Source: Epiperipatus broadwayi
Lineage: Eukaryota > Onychophora > Udeonychophora > Euonychophora > Peripatidae
Length of the DNA stretch: 64,000 nt
NCBI GenBank assembly: GCA_028023455.1
Contig: JAQFVV010012530.1
Coordinates: 122,001-186,000, forward strand
Reading direction: 5' to 3'
The notes under the pieces are model-generated. The model did not search any database. It was not told the origin of the DNA and was given only the letters and a program-made list of their open reading frames with translations. Position numbers and translations under genes: made by a program. The stretch's first letter is position 1, and every line of letters begins with the position of its first letter. Shown here one piece after another: positions 58,089 through 64,000 of this stretch.

Positions 58089-59647
58089 GTTCTATTAGCT
58101 GGGCCAGCCACTTGATGACATTGTTGCTATGCAATAATACAGAAATATAACATTACTGGACCAGCAACAAAAAATATTTTTTTCTTTTCCTTTAACAAAA
58201 ATAAAAAAACTAATATTAAAAATACATACTAAATAAATAAAATTAATATTAAGAAATAAATACTAAATTGAAAACAATTGTCATTATAAAAACATTCTTT
58301 TCAACAACAACATGGTGTGGAAAAATCAACTTGCAAACAACAACAACAAGATTCAGTTTACTGCAGGGAAGAAACCAAAAAAAATCTCTAGGTTCTTTTT
58401 TCTTTTTGGTGGGACTCATCTTCATTGCCAAATGAATTTGTATAGGTAGTGGCCCAGGGATTTCCTGGCTGTTTTGCACTGCTTCCTATTATACCATTTG
58501 AGTGAGCCCCAAAGGTGCTCATTGTGCTGGGTGTGGGCACCTGTAGTAGGGTCTACAAAGTGCTTGCAGTGGTTCATGGTAATGTACTGGATACTTGCAT
58601 ACTTCAACTCTGATGGTTTGTAGCCCTTCCAGAAATCTGAGTAGATGCTTGATTCAGACTTGACATTGTCATGTATGGCCTGCATAAGGCTAGCCACAAA
58701 GCATGAGGGAATGACTGTGGTGAAGCATTCACTGGTCTTCTGGCCACAGTCTGTCAAAATCCACTGCTGAGGAAGCATTCTGCCCTGAAGGTTTTTTTCT
58801 CTGGCTAAAAAGTGTCTCATCTCCCTCCACTGTCCAATCTTGACTGCCAATTTGACAGCAAGATGGGTGGCCAGGCTCTTGTAGTACAACTCCCACAGAG
58901 CATTTAGTCCACTTTACCATGCACCTCTTCACATCTCAAGATCAGAAAAGGCATGCTCTAGGATCAGTCCATCATGACTTTAGAAATATATAAGGCTCTC
59001 AAGAATGGGATTCTGTAGCTGTCAAACCAGGTCTTCTTTAAAAGCAAACACTTTTGCTAAGAGGAATGTGACTTGCATTGGAACTGCCACACACATTTTC
59101 TTGGCATGTATATTGTGCTACTGTAGAAACATCACCATGACAGTTTCTGTGGATGGCAGTTGCCACAATTTGAAACTTATTTTTGCAGCCAGCATTTTAT
59201 TTATTTTGTATGTATTCTTGCACAAACATGACTTTTGCATGAGCTGGTTGAAATCCTACTTGGATATACCCTTTTAGAATTTTTTGAAGCTTCCATGTTG
59301 AGTAGAAAAGCATGGCATCAGGATTACAATTGTTAGTAGGTAATAGAAATTCAGTTGAGTTGTAAGCTAATTACTTTGTCATGCATATTTGAAGAGTTCT
59401 GACAGGCTAAAGTTCCACCACCCTCACATGATACTGGAGCAAACTTTGAACTGTGAGCATTTGTATAAGTGCATAACACAAAGCAGGCTGTAAGTTGGTT
59501 GAGTGGTGGCCACATAAACAGCATCTTTCTGTGATTTTGCATAGAAATAATTCCATCAAGTGGTTGAGCAGAAGCTAACCACATAAATGGCATATTTCTG
59601 TGTTTTTTCACAGAAATAATGCCATCAAGTGGCAGGCTCAAAACTAC
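58089..59647 (-). mobile_element. Merlin-type DNA transposon copy 2
   Basis: The left end (GGGCCAGCCACTTGATGACA near 58101) and the reverse complement of the right end (GAGCCTGCCACTTGATGGCA near 59636-59617) are inverted repeats. They share the following ATT.TTTCTGTG/CACAGAAATA hairpin and then a ..CATT(TA)TGG stretch, over about 65 bases. The right terminus is doubled: a second copy of the hairpin unit lies at 59510-59570. The right end is homologous to that of copy 1. The transposase relic is on the minus strand. Exact ends and target duplication could not be fixed. Confidence 0.7.
58422..58889 (-). pseudogene. Merlin transposase (ISXO2-like) catalytic region, N-terminus missing
   Basis: A 155-codon frame covers most of an ISXO2-like DDE transposase domain, which cuts and pastes the element at its terminal repeats. 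From the start: a KIGQWREMRHFLAREKN stretch at the place of the usual 'v.iDEs.f...K' segment, where the first catalytic Asp is not visible. Then QQWILTDCGQKTSE, YSDFWKGY (second Asp, about residue 85), MNHCKHFVDPTTGAHTQHNE (the H-T-x-x-x-E block with the catalytic Glu) and LWGSLK. The frame ends near FIWQ. Upstream on the minus strand (58900-59040) a shifted frame has SLKV-like remnants but no intact N-terminal zinc or HTH region. Probably inactive. Confidence 0.85.
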
Positions 59648-60084
59648 TCTTAAATATTTATTTAAAAATAGAAGTCTTATTTAAATAAAAATATTCTGAG
59701 AAACTTCACCTTTATTAATATTATGTAAAAGTATTTAAACAGAATAATGTAAATTAATGTTTATTTTAAAAAATATATACAATAATTTTATATTGTAATA
59801 ATTTTTTAATTTTATAAATAATTATCTTAAAATGTAATATTTTAATTAAACAATCTAGACAATTATGTAAATGAGTTTATTTTTAACTTTTTTCTCAGGA
59901 GACTAATTAATTTTTGAACTGTAATGAATTGGAACAGTTGTACACTCTATAAAAGAAATTTAAGATACTCTTTAATGAATTATTATTCTAGTTTATTATA
60001 TAATTAAATTTATTACAAGTCTGATCTATATATATATTATAACAATCGAAATGAAAGTGAAGATTGAATCTAACCACAAACTAC
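59648..60084. other. AT-rich gap
   Basis: Nothing recognised. Confidence 0.4.
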
Positions 60085-61500
60085 GATATCTGCTGTACAA
60101 GGTGCCATCTAGGCATTTAAACCTAGAAAAATTTATAGAGTAGGCAGATATATGCTGTTAAGATTCCACTTTATTTAAATATTCAGATCGTTAGCCCAAG
60201 TCACTAGCTCAGTGGAGACACAGAGATAAAAATCTATATCTTAATTTATATCTTAAATATAAATAAATAAAAGCCACTGCCAGAAATTAACACATAAAAA
60301 TATTTATTTACGCACATATAAAATCATTCTAATTTGAGGAATAAGTTTAACATTTTAGATTTTTATATTAACTTTTAATTTTACATTTAACTAAGTTTCA
60401 ATGAGTTTAATATTTTATTTAGACAGTTGAGTATGAATAGACTACATAGATCTGCATTTGAAAAGAAAATATTCTTCCCTGATTTAACCTTAGGCAACAA
60501 ATTTCGCAATCAAACCAGCGCCAATCCATCTGATACATTTATGTATTCAATGTAGCATGAAAATATGACAACATAAAATACTATACTGTCAGGAATGTAC
60601 ATCTGAACAATAAGTAGAATTAGAGAAGCCATTGTCTCTCCACCAACAGGAATGTCACATCTGTTGGCGAGTAGAACAATAAACATAAAACTCCATAGGA
60701 ATGGACTGCGGTCCTTTGCCATCTTACAAACCCATCCATAGGCAAACAGGTGTGTGGTGTATATATATAATCCTGCCTGTAGCAGATCTCATACTACATC
60801 TACAATTACACAAATATATCCAATCCATTGATCCAATTCAACTACGAAATGAATAACCTAAGATTACCCTCCCTTAATATAACTTTACAAAACTATATAG
60901 CCATTCACACCCGACTTAAGTTTAACATTTAAATATGTTCGCACAGATTATTTTTATAAATTTGTTTTTAAAATGTTGAGTATAGATCAGCTGCACAGAT
61001 TCCACGGTCAAAAACATCCAAATTAAACACAATCGATCAAAATACAAAAACATCGATAACGTCAATTGCAAAAGGGAATACACAAGGCCCCATGGCATTC
61101 ATCGTAAGATGCCTGCATTAACATCGTTGACCTATATATTCTAATCAAATGTGAAAACTTCAACATAATCAACCGCTAACGAATCTATGCAATGTCTATA
61201 CCTAACCTAAATTTCATCATTTAAAATTTAAGCAATAAATAATTTATACAATAAGAAAAAAAAATGGAAATGATTTTTATCAATTGGAAAACATATAAAA
61301 TTAAACATTATTAATTTGATTTTAAATTTAAAAAAGTCGGATAGAAGTTCATAAGCTTGAACGAAAGTTCTTAATTATTTTTAAATTTAGAGTTCATGTC
61401 AATATAACTTACGGTAGAAGAGTCCAGGTTTCTGCTTTTAATTCCCGCGATGCCTCCATTGGAAGATAATGTTCTGGAGATGGCAATAGTTGGTTCAAGG
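60085..61500. repeat. Duplicated block, left copy (order: small MITE, X, Y, tail)
   Basis: It contains a ~75-bp palindrome-ended piece (60085-60160, GATATCTGC...GCAGATATA), then block X (60430-60935, with CCTAAGATTACCCTCCC and CATTCACACCCGACTTAAG), block Y (60940-61250, GTTCGCACAGATT...) and a tail (61270-61500, AAATGGAAATGATTTTTATC and AATTCCCGCGATGCC). Each part recurs at 62330-63790. X has a minus-strand frame at 60722-60510 with a hydrophobic segment. No family recognised. The sequence has more CpG and is less AT-skewed than its surroundings. Confidence 0.65.
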
Positions 61501-62329
61501 TATCACAGTCTTTTCATTTTTTTTTATAGAGAGTGTGGTATGTGCGTCCTACCACATCTCTCAAACACAAAACGCTGGAACTGTCAGAAAAAACTGTATT
61601 TCCCTTTTTATATTATCCACACAGATTCAATCAACAAAACGTCACTAATCCATCACTTTTGTTAGGGTCCAAGCCAAGGCTTAGTGCTTCCATTGGTCAA
61701 GCTAATTTCTCTTTATTTTCTTATCTATCTTTCATCAGATCATTTTAATTATACAAGAGCCCAAGGCTAGCTTGCTTTTCAAACAATTTATAAACAATCA
61801 TTTCCATTTACAGATTACAAGAATTAATTGATACCTGTTTTTATTTTTAAATCTTGTACTAAAATGTTTTGAAAGATAATGGATTTATACGTGTATATTT
61901 GCAGCACAATTATAAATACCACCAACTTATTTATGACTGATTAAAATGCTTAAATAGGATTACACTGAAGTAAATTCCCAACAGTACTCTCCGTAAGGTA
62001 CCACATTTACCGTCATAAACTTACGTGGCTGTGCGCTCCTATACACATTAAAGCATAAATATATATTAACAAAAAAAAACATATCAAATGCAACCTTTTG
62101 ACTTTCTTTTTAACAAAATACAGTTTAAAATTATTTATACTTTCTCGTGTTTAATATATGTGCTATTTCTTTCTGGCAGTGCTTTTATAAGATTTAAAGT
62201 ATACGACTATATGTAAACAGATAAAAATATTTCATTTTGACAAAATTTGCTCAGGGTATTTGTGGTTTATTAAAGATCGGCCCGAGTTGGTTCACCAGTT
62301 GTAATGATCCGGAGAAATTTGAGACTTAA
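61501..62329. other. Gap between the duplicated blocks
   Basis: Mixed AT-rich sequence. A polypyrimidine-AG at about 61516-61530 precedes a frame from 61533, but neither splice pairing nor homology supports an exon. Confidence 0.35.
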
Positions 62330-63790
62330 CATATCTGCACTATGGGCGCCATCTAGGCATTTGAACCTACAAAAATTTATAGAGTAGGCAGATATGTAAG
62401 TCAAAAAATATTTTTTTTTAATTTACATTTTAATTTCTATTATATTTACACCTTCTATAGTCACACCTTCTGTGCCAGTACTTCAGATTTGCTCATATAT
62501 AAATATTTGAGTTGTAGTAATAAGAGATTCCTTTTATTGCTGCATAAATTCTATATCTTGTATGGGTCAGAGGTTATTCATTTATTATTTAACACTCGCA
62601 AAAAGTGTTTGCACAATTTGATTTGAAAAAGCCGATATGAATGTGATTTCTATTATATTATAAGTTTACATTTTAATTAAGTTCGCACAGATGGGATTAT
62701 AAAAGCTTGTTTTAATATGTTGCATATAGATCGGTTACATAGATTACACGGTTAAAAACATTTCAAAGTAAACATAAATGATCAAAATATAAAATCATTG
62801 ATACTGACAATTGCAGAGGGAAATTTATAAGTAACCCAATAGTATTCACCATAAGATACTTGCATTGTCACCAATGACTTAAAAGACATCCGAATAAATA
62901 CATTTTAGATACTCTACCGTAAGGTATCATTATTTATCGAATGTCTATATATTTTGATCAAATATGAAAACCCAAAACATACTTAACCAATAACCAATCC
63001 ATGCAAGCGTCTATAAACAACTTAAATTTATTGCATTTTTATTTAGGGTCGAGTATGAATAGACTACATAAATTTGCATTTGAAAATAAAACATTCTATC
63101 CCCATTTAACCTTAGGCTAAAGGTTCGCAGCCAAAACTGGCGTCAATTTATCTGATATATCGATGCATTCAATGTAATACGAAATACGGCAGCACCAAAA
63201 AGTTAAGAGAAGAAATTGCCTCTCATCAAATAGGAATATGACATCTATCTGACAAGAAAAGCAATAAAAAAAACTCCATAGAAAGGAACTGCATTCTCCG
63301 TCTTATAATTCCTTCCATAGGCAAACGGGTGAGTGCGGCATATGAAACGATTCTGCCCGTAGCGAATCTGATATTACATCTACTAATCACACCAATATAT
63401 CCAATCCATTGACCCAATTCAACAACGACACAAATAACCTAAGATTACCCTCCCCTAATATAACTTTACAAATCTATACAGCCATTCACACCCGACTTAA
63501 GTTTAACATTGATATATTTTAAGTTGTCAGAAAACAGAAATCAGAAATAAACTTAAAGAACAAAATTAAATAAATGGAAATGATTTTAAACAAATAAATA
63601 AAAAATACATCAAATAACATTTTAACTACTTTAGTCAGATAAGAAACTAATGCAATTATTTTAAATACGAAAAGTTTTTAATTTAATGTTCATTAATTGT
63701 AAAGTTCTTACTAGTTCATCTTTATCTGTCATTAGTAAGTTTGAACGGGAATTCCCACGCTGTCCTGAAGATATTGGTATACATTTAGCC
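62330..63790. repeat. Duplicated block, right copy (order: small MITE, Y, X, tail)
   Basis: The MITE-like piece is at 62333-62397 (GCGCCATCTAGGCATTTGAA, shared with 60102-60121 apart from one or two bases), block Y' at 62680-63040, block X' at 63050-63510 and the tail at 63570-63780. X' and X agree at roughly 75-80 percent by eye. The order of X and Y is swapped relative to the left copy. The frame at 63417-63226 (minus) is the counterpart of that in X but ends earlier. Confidence 0.65.
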
Positions 63791-64000
63791 ATTGTTTTAT
63801 TTATTCATTCAGAGGTTTTTTAATTTAGTTGGTCCTCAATGTAGAAAACGATGTTTCACTCCCTTTTCTTTAACAGCTGAAGGAATTGAAAGGGCCTCTT
63901 TCAATCCCTTCACCTCCAACTCCGTACTAATACATATAGTCACATCGTAATAATCATTAATCACTAACTAATACTTTCCAAACTTGTCCTTTTATATTAC
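63791..64000. other. AT-rich window edge
   Basis: Nothing recognised. Confidence 0.4.

Noticed and set aside
60510-60722. Similarity of the hydrophobic minus-strand frame to a ligand-gated channel membrane segment
   Set aside because: A GGET stretch after a hydrophobic helix looked suggestive, but the spacing is off by a residue, the second copy lacks it, and the frame is short. Not enough to name a family.
61450-61500. First exon of a host gene (MPPLEDNVLEMAIVGS followed by a GT)
   Set aside because: The next acceptor-like AG is only about 30 bases away, the duplicated copy at 63750 does not keep the frame, and no homology is recognised.

Overview
This window looks like AT-rich intergenic DNA from a large, repeat-laden animal genome. 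There is no operon structure or dense coding. What is recognisable is almost all transposable-element debris: several families of APE-type LINEs, Penelope-like elements with a GIY-YIG domain, Merlin and hAT DNA transposons, tRNA-derived SINEs, foldback elements and simple repeats. The mix would suit an invertebrate, possibly a lophotrochozoan such as a cephalopod mollusc, but that is inference from repeat content and no host gene confirms it. I found no complete host gene. The one host-exon candidate is 90 bp long, at 19992-20081.

Layout, 0-11.5 kb: two foldback elements (1-317, 1998-2310), a decayed hAT transposon with a BED-finger remnant (658-1778), a decayed LINE reverse transcriptase next to a third foldback (2590-3966), then a 4.8-kb LINE (4820-9616) flanked on both sides by a (TAG)n microsatellite, followed by tail-to-tail fragments of a second LINE family (10410-11485). 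11.5-28.9 kb: mostly unrecognised AT-rich DNA, with LINE fragments (14880-15720, 18475-19290, 22490-22745, 25020-25470, 26030-27245), a three-unit SINE array (17034-17375), a Penelope-like fragment (20520-21140) and a foldback (23049-23336).

28.9-45 kb: a decayed LINE (28950-31970); two adjacent foldbacks, each with the same tRNA-derived SINE inserted near its centre (32128-33253); LINE fragments (34647-35452, 36120-36500); an RTE pseudogene (36920-38980); a second RTE copy in antisense (40800-42830) split by a younger LINE (40983-42671) with a 17-bp target-site duplication; and a Penelope-like fragment (43110-44340).

47-64 kb: an RTE pseudogene (47200-49940), a GC-richer block with four CTCF-like motifs (50916-51144), a tandem array (51955-53960) into which a Merlin transposon has jumped with an 8-bp target duplication (52540-53766), a Penelope C-terminal fragment (55590-55960), a second Merlin copy with much of its transposase (58089-59647), and a rearranged duplicated block of unknown nature (60085-63790).

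The elements form an insertion history rather than a pathway. LINE into RTE, SINE into foldback, SINE into MITE, and Merlin into tandem array give relative ages. The most intact open frame is the LINE piece at 40983-42554.
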